Assembly: GCF_041381155.1 (NCBI RefSeq)
Contig: NC_091142.1
Span: 10,039,340 to 10,103,339 of the forward strand
Source of the DNA: Argopecten irradians
Lineage: Eukaryota > Mollusca > Bivalvia > Pectinida > Pectinidae
DNA length: 64,000 nt
Reading direction: 5' to 3'
Below are positions 11,944 through 24,000 of this stretch, in pieces. The notes under the pieces are model-generated. The model saw nothing but the letters and a program-made list of their open reading frames with translations, did not search any database and was not told the origin of the DNA. The position numbers were made by a program, and so were the translations under genes. Every line of letters starts with the position of its first letter. Position 1 is the stretch's first letter.

Positions 11944-13388
11944 CTATGCAACACCATATAAAGGAAAATGTCAACCATAAGATTTGTTATCCGTTAGATA
12001 TGTTCCGTATCAGTCTCAAAGTTTATGCACATGTACCTATTTTTTTTCTCTCTATATATATATATATGCAATACTGAACCTTACACTTGAAAAAATATAT
12101 ATATTTATTAAGAAAAAATTGTTTAACTAAAACAAATCTACAATCCCTAGCGCTTTCCAAGCAGCCGCTACTCTTGAGGGGATATTTAATGATGATCCTA
12201 ATTCTATAGTTACTGGAAATATATTTATATATAGAGCCAAACGCCTGTGGTTTATGTAAAAGCGGCTCTAATACATTTTACTTAGCGTAAATTATTTAAA
12301 GATGAAATGATCCACGATCAGTCAATAAAGATTGATAAATTAAATTGTCATTAAGACATACTTACTGACACAGGGACCTGGCACGAAAAAATTTAACCAA
12401 TAGTATACATATATATATATTATAGTATCAAGGGTATGAACTCGGCGGTCGAGAAAAACGGACCTATTTTTTTAAAACCGTGATTATTTTAATAAATGGG
12501 TTCTATACGACATTGACGGATATCTTACCTTAAAGAGAAATAATTTATCTTTCCATTGAGTGCTTGAGGAACAAAATTGGCCAAGTATTGACGAAGTTAT
12601 GGCTTGATGAATCGGGAAATTTACGAAAAATATGCTAGGTAGACATTTCCCTGTCCGGTCGAAATGTCGTCTCGGCTCTAATGGGTACCTCAAAAACCAA
12701 GCCAAAATCACAAAATCTACGCTTGTGGTGGTAAACAGTACCCATAACTGTGTTCATCCACAGTCTCCTTTGGAGGTGTCATGACCCGTACTTTGTAGAA
12801 ACTCCATTTAAACATCGTGTAGCTCACTTACTTTAACCGTCACCGCCATGTTCATTTTTCTCTCGGAACGCTTCTCGACTTCACATATCGTGACTACATT
12901 ATGGAAATTATGTTATGTTGTGCTTAAGTGTAGACTCGAGAAGCGTTCCGAAAAACAAATGAACATGGCGGTGACGGTTAAAGTAAGTGAGCTGCACGAT
13001 GTTTAAATGGAGTTTCTACAAATTACGGGTCATGACACCTCCAACGGAGATTGTAGATGAACACAATTATGAGTACTCTTTACCACCACAAGCGTAGATT
13101 TTGTGATTTTGGCTTGGTTTTTGAGGTGTTCATTAGAGCCGAGACGACATTTCGACCGGACAGGGAAATGTCTACCTAGCATATTTTTCGTAAATTTCCC
13201 AATTCATCAAGTCATAACTTCGTCAATACTTGGCCAATTTTGTTCATCAAACACTCAATGGAAAGATAAATTATTTCTCTTTAAGGTAAGATATCCGTCA
13301 ATGTTGTATAGAACCCATTTATTAAAATAATCACGGTTTAAAAAAAAATAGGTCCGTTTTCCTCGATCGCCGAGTTCATACCCTTGAT

Positions 13389-13438
<50 letters not shown>

Positions 13439-15673
13439 ACTGTTAGTTTAAAAAAATCGTGCCAGGTCCCTGTGCTTACTGAGACCAAAACATAGAGTTT
13501 CCTGGGTTAGGATATAACCGTAATGAGGACGCGAAGACCCATATTAGGTAGTTTTGATTTAACGTCTATTTACAGTAACGCGCACACAGGGCTTTTAAAT
13601 ATGTGCCATGTTTAATTAGGAGATGATGAAAACGGCCACAGTGACCCCACATGCAGCAGCCTGCATGGTCGATCAACAAACGACCAAAACAACTCATCTT
13701 TAGTATCAACTTAAGAAAGGCCAGACAAATTATTTCTTTGTGATCATTATTATTACGATGAAATTAACATATTTTATCAGTATTATACTTCAAAAATATA
13801 TTTTTGGTTGGAGTCTTACCTGTTAACAAGAACAAAGTTGTAAGTGTAACCCGTTTCCTTGGATACTCGATCTCTGATATTCTCCAACAATGGCGTCCAT
13901 GGTTTGGCGTCTACGCTGTTTCCTGAATAGCTGTATGACAAACCAGCATCCCCATAGGCTGCCTGGTGTAAAATATAATATCATGTTTTTATCCAAGGAC
14001 GTAGATGAGACTTATGAATCCTTGCTAAAGTACTGACAGCAATTGGCCGATCGCCAGGCTGTTTGTATAGTCACGCCTCGTGCTCGCATACATACGAGTT
14101 TCCATTCAACATCAGAGCAAATGTCGTAGTAGCATACGCTATTGCATCCTCGGCACTCCAGGGGTTACTATCACTGACGTTATATCCACGCCTGGACTAT
14201 CTCATAGTAAAACTGAACATTTCAGGGGGAAAAAACTAACCAATCATAGGCCTGCAGAGACCTCCTTTTAAGATTACAGAGACAGCGAAGACGCTCGACT
14301 TCAAAGCAACATCAACCACAATGTACCGTTATATAATACCTTTGATGTATATCAAAATATCAAATTACCTGTGTCTCCCAGTCTCAGTTTTACTATGAAT
14401 TTGTCCAGGGGTGGATATAGCGTCAGTGAATGTAAACCCTGCAGTATCGAGTATTACTCAAATGCAAAATGCGAATTAAGGTGCGGTTTTATTGCAAGCT
14501 GGAGGGCGAACCGTCAGCATTTCACTTGTTGCTTTAACTGTATCAGTGTAATGTTCGTAGTGGGCGATTATTGGTCTTTGTAATGCCAAGTGAACTACGG
14601 GTATTTGTAATTTCACATAGATATTGCTCATGTCAGACTCGGCAACCCATAAATGGCAACGGAAGTTAGTTTAGTGTTTCACTTCTCTTAAAATTAAAAA
14701 AAAAAGTCTTATGGCATTAATCTTGAATGGTAATATGGCCGCCTTTGCAAATGCCATTATTTTAATGAAATAGGATGAGTTATGTTTCATTACTTGCAAG
14801 TGAACAAGACATCGTGACCTAGTTTTAGTGTCATTGTAGACATTTACGACATTTAAACATTCATTGCCAACCGAAGCTAGTTCACTTCATTTTTTTTTAA
14901 ATGCCACAATTACAACCCACACAGTCTATATAATGAACATATATCATGAGCATTTCTCAGACGAAGATTATTTTAATTTCCGGGTTTCAGAGAGAAAATT
15001 AACTGTTGATTGACTATTCTTTTGTATTATGATTATTCTGATTGCTCTCTGAAAACAGTCTTTATTTTGCTAAATTATTTGAAGTGGAGAAAGAAACAAC
15101 GAATTATCTAATTATTTTCTTTTAGCAAGAAATAAAATTATGACAAATTCATATACTAGTCCGCCTACCTAAGCAACAGATTGAAAGAACAATGACAGCA
15201 GCTCTCGATTAACAACGGTTCAAAATATTTTGCTTTTAATGAAACTGCCTTCTAGTAGTCTGTTTATGGAGAGGGTAATATTTGATCCGACTAATTTTCA
15301 CGAGTTAGCTCCCTTAGGCCACACACTCATCACTCACCTGTTTTCTTGGTATATTATGCCACTTTCCGAACACAAATACCTTTGTCGTTTGCCCGGTATA
15401 ATACTCGAGAGACTTTTCACATGCTGACATCAGGTCATCTGCCTCTGTCTTGTTGTAAAGAATGGTATATGTACAGTCTAAACCTTCGGCAGAATATTGC
15501 CGCCATTTTAGAGCCTTTGACAACACAGTACCGCCGGAATGGCCGAGCCCGCTCCTGTTTTCGTCTTTAGATGTCCCGGGAGACAGTTTCGTTAACGTTT
15601 CTCCTTTCACACCGGTAACCTCGACCTCCTCGTCGTCTGTTTCACGTTTCCTCTTCTTCACAAATCGATCCAT
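11580..15673 (-). CDS. ALKBH2: ALKBH2-like DNA oxidative demethylase, complete three-exon gene
   Basis: The coding exons are 15673-15338, 13962-13820 and 11943-11580 (336+143+364 nt), giving 280 codons plus TAA. ALKBH2 is an Fe(II)/2-oxoglutarate dioxygenase of the AlkB family that directly reverses alkyl lesions such as 1-methyladenine and 3-methylcytosine in nuclear double-stranded DNA. In the spliced protein the iron ligands H171, D173 (GEHRDDERE) and H236 (NTHWYHSLP) and the 2-oxoglutarate-binding arginines R248 and R254 (GVRINMTFRK) are all present. As far as I recall, these fall at the same residue numbers as in human ALKBH2. The substrate-side segment KWHNIPRKQ-AAYGDAGLSYSYSG (residues 104-126) matches the family's nucleotide-recognition lid. 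The first 60 residues are basic/acidic and low in similarity, with an early KKRKR nuclear-localisation-like cluster. M1 is preceded in frame by TAA at 15697-15699, so it is the first Met of this exon. Intron 2 hosts a foldback transposon. Identification is secure; no transcript evidence is available. Confidence 0.95.
12369..13474. mobile_element. Foldback DNA transposon (1106 bp) with 8-bp target duplication
   Basis: Two long inverted arms, about 12369-12878 and 12936-13474, surround a spacer of about 57 bp. The termini begin CACAGGGACCTGGCACGA on both ends. The element is flanked by a perfect 8-bp direct repeat, CTTACTGA, at 12361-12368 and 13475-13482. The arms differ at few positions; a 75-codon open frame in each differs at only five residues, so insertion and arm homogenisation look recent. 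An 8-bp duplication fits hAT, P or Merlin-type superfamilies; hAT is the commonest but the TIR start is not diagnostic. No transposase is encoded. Confidence 0.9.
13394..13434. repeat. (AT)n microsatellite in the right arm of the foldback
   Basis: About 20 AT dinucleotides in a row. The matching place in the left arm (about 12407-12421) has a much shorter run, so the tract expanded after the arms formed. Confidence 0.9.
13820..13962 (-). CDS. ALKBH2: ALKBH2 exon 2 (residues 113-159 plus two bases of codon 160)
   Basis: The acceptor is TTTTACACCAG and the donor is AG|GTAAGA. The exon reads AAYGDAGLSYSYSG, then PWTPLLENIRDRV and TYNFVLVN, joining in phase with exon 3 through a split arginine codon (AG|G). 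It has no start codon of its own and contributes the nucleotide-recognition lid and the strand before the HxD motif. Confidence 0.92.
13963..15337 (-). other. ALKBH2 intron 1
   Basis: A 1375-bp intron bounded by GTGAGT and CACCAG. It contains one copy of the family with CCTCG...CGAGT ends (14148-14451). No conserved reading frame is apparent. Confidence 0.85.
14148..14451. mobile_element. CCTCG...CGAG inverted-repeat family D, copy in ALKBH2 intron 1
   Basis: It starts CCTCGGCACTCCAGGGGTTA and ends AACCCTGCAGTATCGAG. A second inner inverted pair (CTGGACTATCTCATAGTAAA / TTTACTATGAATTTGTCCAG) gives a layered structure. No target duplication could be settled. Confidence 0.8.
15338..15673 (-). 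CDS. ALKBH2: ALKBH2 exon 1 (residues 1-112)
   Basis: This exon runs from ATG at 15673 to a CAG codon followed by a strong donor GTGAGT (complement of 15332-15337), phase 0. It encodes the KKRKR cluster (residues 6-10), a variable acidic/serine-rich stretch, and then the family-typical segment EGLDCTYTILYNKTEAD and FGKWHNIPRKQ. Reading past the donor adds only seven residues before a stop, as expected for intron sequence. Confidence 0.93.
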
Positions 15674-16138
15674 AGGTTCTGATTTGGGGTTATCACTTTA
15701 AAGATGTATAACAGAGGGGGGAATCCCCCATGCATTCTAAAAATAAAGCCGAGTTGACACTTTTTATGTAGATCTAATCTATAAATAGATATGATGTTTG
15801 AATACGGGTAAAATATATATTCTAAGATTTTTGTCTTTTTTTTTTAACACCAGAATGTGATTTTGCTACAATGAATACAGTTAAATCAAAATAAATTTCG
15901 TGTTTTTTATGCCTTATGTAACATAGAAACATACCTTCAGAAATCACTTTACAATATTACTAATATACACTGTAAGGTATATAAAAATGTGAAATGAAAT
16001 TGAAGACCACCATTTGGTTTAATGGTTCGACCGTATGTACTCATTTTACTGCCCTTTAAATGTAATTATCCTAAATTTATGGCAGAACTGCCAAAAATCT
16101 TTTTTAAGTTCTTATAGCAAATGTGTACTTACATATGT

Positions 16139-16170
16139 ATCATTTACGCTCTGTCGGCGGTGGAGCATCT
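16139..16170. mobile_element. TTAA MITE family A, terminal fragment
   Basis: Only the end GCTCTGTCGGCGGTGGAGCATCT remains, followed by TTAA at 16171-16174. No partner end was found upstream. Confidence 0.65.
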
Positions 16171-16548
16171 TTAACATTAAATTAGTGTGTATTGTACGTT
16201 TGAATGCAATGTATCGTAATTCTCAAAATGTTGGTAACTTTTAAAGATGAATAAAATATTAAAAGTTCTTCTTAATTTCTGTGCGTGGACAGTGCGGTAC
16301 ATATCATTTTAAGACATAAACAATTTTCCAACTTGGTTATTACGAATTCCTGTGGCCCCTTGAAATCCTTTCGTACTACATGTATGCGAGTTCCGTACTG
16401 ATTGGGTTAGCATTTGTACAACATAAACATTTTTTCATTTTACAGAAAACGAAATGATATGAGACTTAAATCAGGGATATACATCTGTAGTATTGTTTTA
16501 TTGAAAATTGTTCATCCCCTGTGTGGATTATCCACTCTATTCCGTCTT

Positions 16549-16716
16549 TGCATATTACAGAGTTAGCTTCCTTGCGGGTAGGTATCGATTGTTACGTCAT
16601 TATTTTGTGAGCGCAAATTCACGTCGTTTTCTCCGAAAAGAATGACGTTACGCTGGTAAACACATGCCGTCACAATCAATACCTACTCGGAAGGGCAGAT
16701 AACTGTGGAATATGCA
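16549..16716. mobile_element. CRE-bearing palindromic MITE, copy 1
   Basis: Ends TGCATATTACAGAGTTA and TAACTGTGGAATATGCA are inverted repeats. Inside, GGTAGGTATCGATTG is mirrored by CAATCAATACCTACT. The paired CRE-like sites are degraded here (TTACGTCA, TGACGTTA). Confidence 0.8.
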
Positions 16717-17018
16717 AATACAGAATATGCATAATTTGAGTACACTGTACATGTGTCGATATATGGCAGTTATCAATTATAACAATTCAAATGTTTTTGT
16801 TACTTCGCATTATGTAGGTTTAAAATAACACAATGAGAACCCAGGGGACATGAATTTGTTTCGTATTACGTGGGTATTCGTATTAAGCGATTCTAAACGG
16901 GCAATAAAAACAACGATATTGAATGTAGTTTGCAGTAGATTTTAATTTTTTAATTCCATTCGTAAAACAGGATTTTGTATTACCCGAGTTCGTATTAAGT
17001 GGGTTGGACTAGTTTAAA

Positions 17019-17094
17019 CCTCGATACTCTGGACAGGGGTTACTATCACTAGCGTTAACGTCAGTGAAAGGTAACCCATGGGGAGTATCGAGGA
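17019..17094. mobile_element. Family D internal-deletion derivative
   Basis: Only the outer arms remain: CCTCGATACTCTGGACAGGG, GTTACTATCACT, then AGTGAAAGGTAACC and GGGAGTATCGAGG, separated by a few bases. This 76-bp form helps define the family termini. Confidence 0.8.
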
Positions 17095-17642
17095 TGACCC
17101 CAAACATGGTCTTGATTAACAACACAGAACTGTGGAGAAGAAATTCAACCTTAACCTTTTGTTTAAGTCTTACAAGAAACATTGATTTTCATAAAAAAAT
17201 TCAAAATGTAATCCATTGAGGGCAACAACCCTTATCTAATAATATGAGTGGTGAAAAGAATAATGTTTCAAGTCAATTTCTAAATTAAAGAAAAAAAATT
17301 AAAAAGTTTAATTATTATACAAAAAAAATGTAAGAGAAAAAAGCGCAGAAAAGTTAATCTTCCCGGAAGTGCAAGGCTTTTAGGAAAATCTTAATTCCCA
17401 TTACCGTAATTATGATCTGACAGCCTCGAATGGGTTTTATTAGAGCTGGAAAAAAATGAGAATAGGCAAATCTGGCGTTATTTCTCCACTAATCCTTTCA
17501 CGCTAACAGCTCAAGTCGAATGAAATACTCTAGATATTACTTTTTTTAACAACTGATGAAATGCAAAACTTATGACTGTACGGGTTTAATAGCTATGTTC
17601 CCTATAAAACAATATCTAATCTTTTTCAGAACTGTGTTTTAA

Positions 17643-18044
17643 AGGGACAATTCAGTCAGGTTGATTCTGTTACATAACTACGAATCAAAATGTGGCATAA
17701 ATGTATTATTCTACATTTCTCATAAAACATATAAACCTTAGACAAGACAATTTACCTAATAACTAAAGGTAAACACACTACTGTAAGAGAGATTTAAAAG
17801 TGGAGTAGTTCTAGAAAAAAGTTGTATTAATTCACAAGCAAAGGTCAAAGTTCGGCATGCAAGACGTCCGACCACAATTGTGCAATGGCGGACAGTAAGC
17901 GAGTTTGAACATTACACACACATTTCACCACAGTGGGCTTTTCTGACATATCACAGTAAAACCAACTAATCTCACTTCCATTACAAATGGTTTGTTTCCG
18001 ATATATGTGCAAGTTTTAATTTACTCTTAGACTGAATTGTCCCT
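17643..18044. mobile_element. TTAA MITE family C
   Basis: A 402-bp element with 15-bp perfect inverted ends AGGGACAATTCAGTC / GACTGAATTGTCCCT. The left flank is TTAA (17639-17642) and the right flank is TGAA (18045-18048), one mismatch. Confidence 0.85.
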
Positions 18045-18049
18045 TGAAG

Positions 18050-21000
18050 AAGATGAATATAATGCGGATGAAATGCAATTTGGCAAATGCTTTAATGGGG
18101 GGAAAGGATAAGGATTTCAAAAAGCGGAGTCCGAAATTGGTCTTTGATAAACTTGAAAGATTTTAAATGGCAGTGTCAGTTCATGAAGACAACTTACTGG
18201 GTCCGGTAGCACTATGAAGAAACTGAAAAATAAATACATTGACCATTAAACACAGAAAAATATGATGGAAATCTGTTGTTGAATATGTTTCTGAGTGTTG
18301 GCAAATGCAAAAACATACTTGTAAACAAAATGAAAAAAAAATGGAAATGCAGCTTGGATATATATCAATTATAACATATTACGAAACATTTTATAACAAA
18401 TTACAAATGTACTCAAGCATTACCGAAACCGTTTTACACCGGGGAAATGATTTTTATCCTTTTTAAACATCTAAATTGATTCAAATGCTTTATCCAACCG
18501 TTTTACCACAGAAATATTCTTATTTAGGTACATTCCAGATATATGTAATAAGTTGGACACGAACTCAACCCCAATACAACACTATAGGCGAACCCCAAAC
18601 TAGATTAGGGCCAACTCTAATTATAAGACATATCACACAATCTTATAACATATATATATATAGCAGGACTGTATCCCCTATCGTCACGATCAGCCCGGAG
18701 CAAAAGATATCGATAGGTCTGTAGAATTGAAAATTTTACGGCCGAACTGATGCGGGTGTATACACGATATAATTTGATCAACTCCCCCACACGCCGTCTA
18801 GATGCCATAATTAGTTATTTAGTATATTGACTGAAATCCAACGGATTTTCCGTCAGAGAGTACTATTAGGTACTGGCGTGGACCTCCTAGGGTTGCATAT
18901 GATGCTTTATTTAACGATTATTGATGGAAGAAAAATAAACAAATAAAAGGATAAAACCGGAAAAAAAATAAAAAAAACCAGAAAAAATGATAAACTAAAA
19001 AGAAATATCAGCCCCTCTTTAAGGGATGTCAATATACATCATCACATGGTAACAATTTTCGTAAAACAACCGACATGTTCACTTACCTGTTAAGCTAACC
19101 ACATAAGCTGCCCTCAATAAATGCTTGTAGTTACTCGTGTAAAAAGACAATACTCATGGAACACTTATAAACATAATTCACGAATTATCTGTGTTTAAAA
19201 AGCTGTTACAAAGCTGGTGTTCATTTGGCCCTTAATGACCCCGGCTGTCGATGGAACGTTCAATAAAAGCTAACCAACAGACAAAGCTAATGCCATATTA
19301 CGGATGAGAAAAGTGCTTGGAGATTTAGCCGTTTCCTGATGAATATCCAAGTTCAGTAAGTGTTCAGACTTTTACAACATTCATGATTGTTAGGGAAGGC
19401 CAAATTATCGACCATGTACCAAAACGTGCAAAAGAATCAGAAAAAGGACACTACACAAGTCATGTTACTTACAAATCTATCGACATGATCACCGCTGGTA
19501 CCCCACGAAACGAAAGATGTCGTAGTTCATAGTTGAAGTGTTGAAGATAAATGTATATGTCGGCATTGACAGCCACGTGTATGATGTTAATGGAGATTGA
19601 AATTCAAGCATTTGATGTAGCTTAGGCCCATTTGCTTAATTGTCTTGGCAATAACCATCTTCCATCTTTTGTGGTAATGTTGGGTATTAAGAATGTTCCT
19701 ATAGTGACTTTAGAAACATCTCTCTTTATTCTGTGCCGATACGGTTTATAGTGCGACATATCGAATATCTAGAATTGAAGAAAGGACAGAGAAAATCATT
19801 CATTTGAAAGAAAATAACGTCGTTGTTTTGTCTGATGGTTTTTTTTTAAATGGTTGTTGTTTTAATGTTTTCCATAAATAAAATAATGCTTTCAACATCG
19901 TTCTTCTCTTGTGCGTACACAATTTATTTTTTACATTTAGGTTTAATAACTGATATATATGAAGACATATGAATTTATTGGTGCATATGAGCAACATGTA
20001 GGCAAATGCTGTTTATTGAAAAATGTTTCTTTTGTTCGTTACATATACATTTACGAATATTGTTTATTTGTCACTGACGTAAGTTTCATATACACTGTAC
20101 ACTAGCCATTCTTGTTCTCGTTGTATCTTTTCTTGTGTTTGGTTATTTAACGTTTTATTCAGAGGTCATTACGTGCAGTAATTGGTAAAAGCCAATTGAC
20201 AATTAATGCAAAGATTTCACCAGATTGGTATATGACACACTTTTCTACACTTATTGGGTATTAGAGCAAAAATGAAATCAAAATATAAATATTCAAAATG
20301 GATTTTACTTCTTCTCATTTCCCACTCTTGTTGTGCTCATATTTCAAGACGCACAAGGGTCTCTATACATTGTATACTAATCTTGTATATGACATTCAAG
20401 TAAATGATATCTTTTGTGGAGGATAATTAGATTTGTTTTTTGTAGATCTGATGGATTTTCGGATTAATACACAGCCCAGCTCGTCTTATCGTGTTCAACA
20501 GTTGCATATCAGCTTTCCAGTAATTCCGTTTTTTGCCTATCTAATTATCGATTAGCTCTCGGATTACAAATCATATTTATGAGTCTTCGAATATATTGGT
20601 TTTTCTTGGGCGTTTTTCTACCTTTTATCTCGCACAATGCATATGACTCATGTTCAGCTGATGTATCCAATCTTTCTGTAGGTTTATTATTTCATTTAAT
20701 TCCACTGAGCATGCGTAGTAGAATACGCCGATGGTATAACGACATCGTTTAGATATACGCCTACAGGAACAAAGCTATTTTCAGGTTTTCGATTGTTAAC
20801 ACGGAGTTAATTATAAAACCATAAATGTCACCTTTTGTGATATGTTGCATATGGTATCCCCTTAGAGCAAGCAAGCGTTGAGCGTTGGAACCATATTTAA
20901 AAATAAGGTCACCTCATTGTAACTATCAGAGAAGTTTCCGGTGGGTTGCTTATACGGTTTCTAAAGGCTGATGCTATTTCACAGTGAAAGGTCTAATATG

Positions 21001-24000
21001 GATGTTTTTTGCCTTTTGTGGAAAGTTCATCAGCGATCTTTAAGTGTTGAGGATGTTCCAGATTTTTTGAACGGTGAAGAACCGGAGTGCTAACAGAATA
21101 AACACCAGTCGACTTTCAGTACCCAGACACTGCATCATGTGAGCCTCGAACTCAATTCTCAAAGATGGCGGACAAACTTCATTATGAAGTGTTTAGTGAT
21201 ATGAAACATTATATATTTCTTGTATCTAAAATATCAATGGAAATAAATACTGTTTAAGCTAATAGTGTTTTGTTTCAAATTGAGATTGTCTATCAAATTT
21301 TACCCTTGTAGTCTGTCTGTATATTAAAAGCTAACATTTTAAAGCTACTGGTTGATCAACGTGTACACGTGAAAAATAGGCGCGAAAGATGCCGAATCGT
21401 TCAGAACTCTTCCTAACATCGCCGCGACAATCTCAAAGAAAACGATAGTTGTACATGTGAAGCCAAGAGAAAACAGTTTTTCATAAACAAAACATAAGGT
21501 CAACCTCAGCAAACCGGATCTACAAAGAAAATAATGCTCGCACAATACACTATTTGGATACACATCATATTTTACAGCAATGTGTGGATAAGATGTTTCA
21601 AATACTGATTCTGTGGACATATACCAACATGATTTGCTCATATTATCCAGAAGGAAACGTAAACAAACACATGTGCACTTTCGCTAGTTACCTGGCTCAC
21701 CACGTCAGTCACGTGATACGATTCGGAATCCGACATAACTCGAAGTCACTTTTTATTAACATGGCGGTGATTAAAGGCGCTTTATTTAAAACCAGGAATA
21801 TATAATCCCTAGATTTCGGTACTCTTAAAGACCGGCATATGCTTTTGGGGAGCTAAATCATCAAGTTACATGTCAATGTTCAAATATCAAATGTTTAAAT
21901 GACATATCATTATAGTGAAATTACATGCAATATAACTTTAATTTGATACTCAGAAAGATCTTAGGCTGGTTTTGTGACCGAAAGGGCATCGTTATTCGTT
22001 ATAATTTATCGAAATGTCATGTACGAAACATTTGATGCTGGTTAAGTCTTTCTTTCTAATCCTTATACAGCGATATAACATGGAAATATTTCTGTTCTGC
22101 TTTAAAATATCAAAAAATGGTATCAAATAGAAGACAATTGCTATACGATAGTTTCCGTTTCCTTGACAACGGCTTAGGAGATCGCAAAGCATCATGGGAA
22201 GAACCGACCTTGAAATAAACCCATCACCGACCGTTCCCTGAATGTGAAATGTCTCGCAGGTGAACATCACTTCCGAAGTAGTTGACAATGCATTATTACG
22301 CTGCTCGCCGTAACACAGCTATTTCAGCCGTAGAAAGTCTATTAGGTAAGGCCTCAGTATGTGGCGTTTTAATTATTGTTGGTGAAATGAATAACGTATT
22401 CTGTGGCGGATTAGACGCTGGTATAATGGATCACTCTAATCATACTAGGCGCTCCTTAATTACCAGTTGTGTCTCTCTATGCTTTCATTATACTGCAATG
22501 ATATCTTCTTTTATAATCTAAATGACATTTCAAAGGAAGTCATTGATAGCATTTTACCAGCGTTTGTTTAATCAGTCTGCAGAACTCGTATAACATCATA
22601 TAAAGGTAGTTGACATTTTCTCTCTATCATTTTTTATTATTTTTTTGTCTGAGTCAACTTCTAATAGGTTTACGTACAGAAGCGCTAGGTTTATGTAGAA
22701 CGCACAGTATCTCGGGGATTGTTTAGATGTATATGTATTAGATATAAAATCAGAAAAGCATTAGGTGCTTGTTTGATAACCTGAGAAAAGGAAACTTTAT
22801 CAAAAACCCCGTGGATGTTATTTTTACTCTTTTGTCTGATTCCTAGAGCAGTGATTTTAAAAATTATATAAAAAATATTTAGATTGCAGTTGGTTTTGTT
22901 TGATTAGTTTAAATTCATTTAAGGACGTACCAGGATTAAATGTGGAAGGATATTCGATGTCGGAATACCCTGATTAAAATCCCCGAACTCGCGACCCAGA
23001 GGTGGAGGGGCTTGTAGTAGTATGTCCACGTGGGTTCACTAAATGAAGGGAAGTAACTCATAATATTCTTACGTCAACCAAAGAGCAATAAGTTGCGATC
23101 GATCGGAACCTGATCCTTTGTATTGAAGTAACTTAACTTTTAAATGTTGGTGTCCATAGTGCATATATTTTATATCTCGTCTTTAGGTCATGACCTCGAA
23201 TAACTTGATTGTTACTATTCAATCTAATATGTTAATAAGTGAATTTATTTAAGTCATCATTCAACAGCTTATCTGTGCAATGTTTTGAAATAGTCAACCG
23301 CACTAGCGGACTTTTTTTTTTTTAATTCATTATACTAAATTGATAGAAGAAAAGATCATTACATTTACCTTTGTGCACTCAATAACATTTTCTTTTCGTT
23401 TTCAATTCTGGAGCAAAATTACATCTTCATGTTGAAGTTTCATTCAATTTTAAACATTATACGTACCATCACCATATCCAAATGTCAGAACATGCCAGAA
23501 GCGATTAATTGTGTAATTTTGTATTTACTCAATCAATATCTGTCTATTTTGATCTCATTCAGTAGCTTTGGGCATTTTCAATTTTCACGGACGTCCAAGT
23601 TATCACGACAGAAATGTCTTCTGCACCTAGTATAATACCTAAGCCAAAGATAATGATCGTCTTCCCAATTTAGGCTGTGCCATCAAACATTTACTGAATG
23701 TCGATTGGCGAGATTGGATTCACGTCAATAACAAGGGATTGTATGACAGAAAATAACCAATAACCAAAGGAAAGTTGAGCAATTTCAAAAATGTATTTTA
23801 TTTTATCAATTTGAATATTAGTTTGTTTTGGTTGGTTTGTTTGTTTAATGTCATTATTTAAATTACAAAATCTAATCCACACATTATCCTCCTCATTTCT
23901 CAACACAAGATTGATATCGGCTACGACAGCGTTATTTGTTTGTGTTACTCTTTTTATGTATTCTTCTTATCTTTTATTCCAGTTGTTGGTGTTTCTTTCT

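Larger units (their letters stand above)
11944..13819 (-). other. ALKBH2 intron 2
   Basis: A 1876-bp intron bounded by GTAAGA and GCATAG. More than half of it is the foldback transposon at 12369-13474. An older repeat fragment sits near 12215-12245; its AGAGCCAAACGCCT also occurs inverted near 9940-9955. Confidence 0.85.

Noticed and set aside
12484..13330. The two 75-residue mirrored frames as genes
   Set aside because: They lie within the arms of one foldback element and are similar because the arms are copies of each other. I keep the idea only as a low-interest finding.
15230..15701. Several plus-strand frames opposite ALKBH2 exon 1
   Set aside because: They are antisense shadows of the supported minus-strand exon.
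21345..22521. Cluster of frames of 79-98 codons on both strands
   Set aside because: They coincide with the diverged family G copy and flanking AT-rich DNA; none resembles a known domain.
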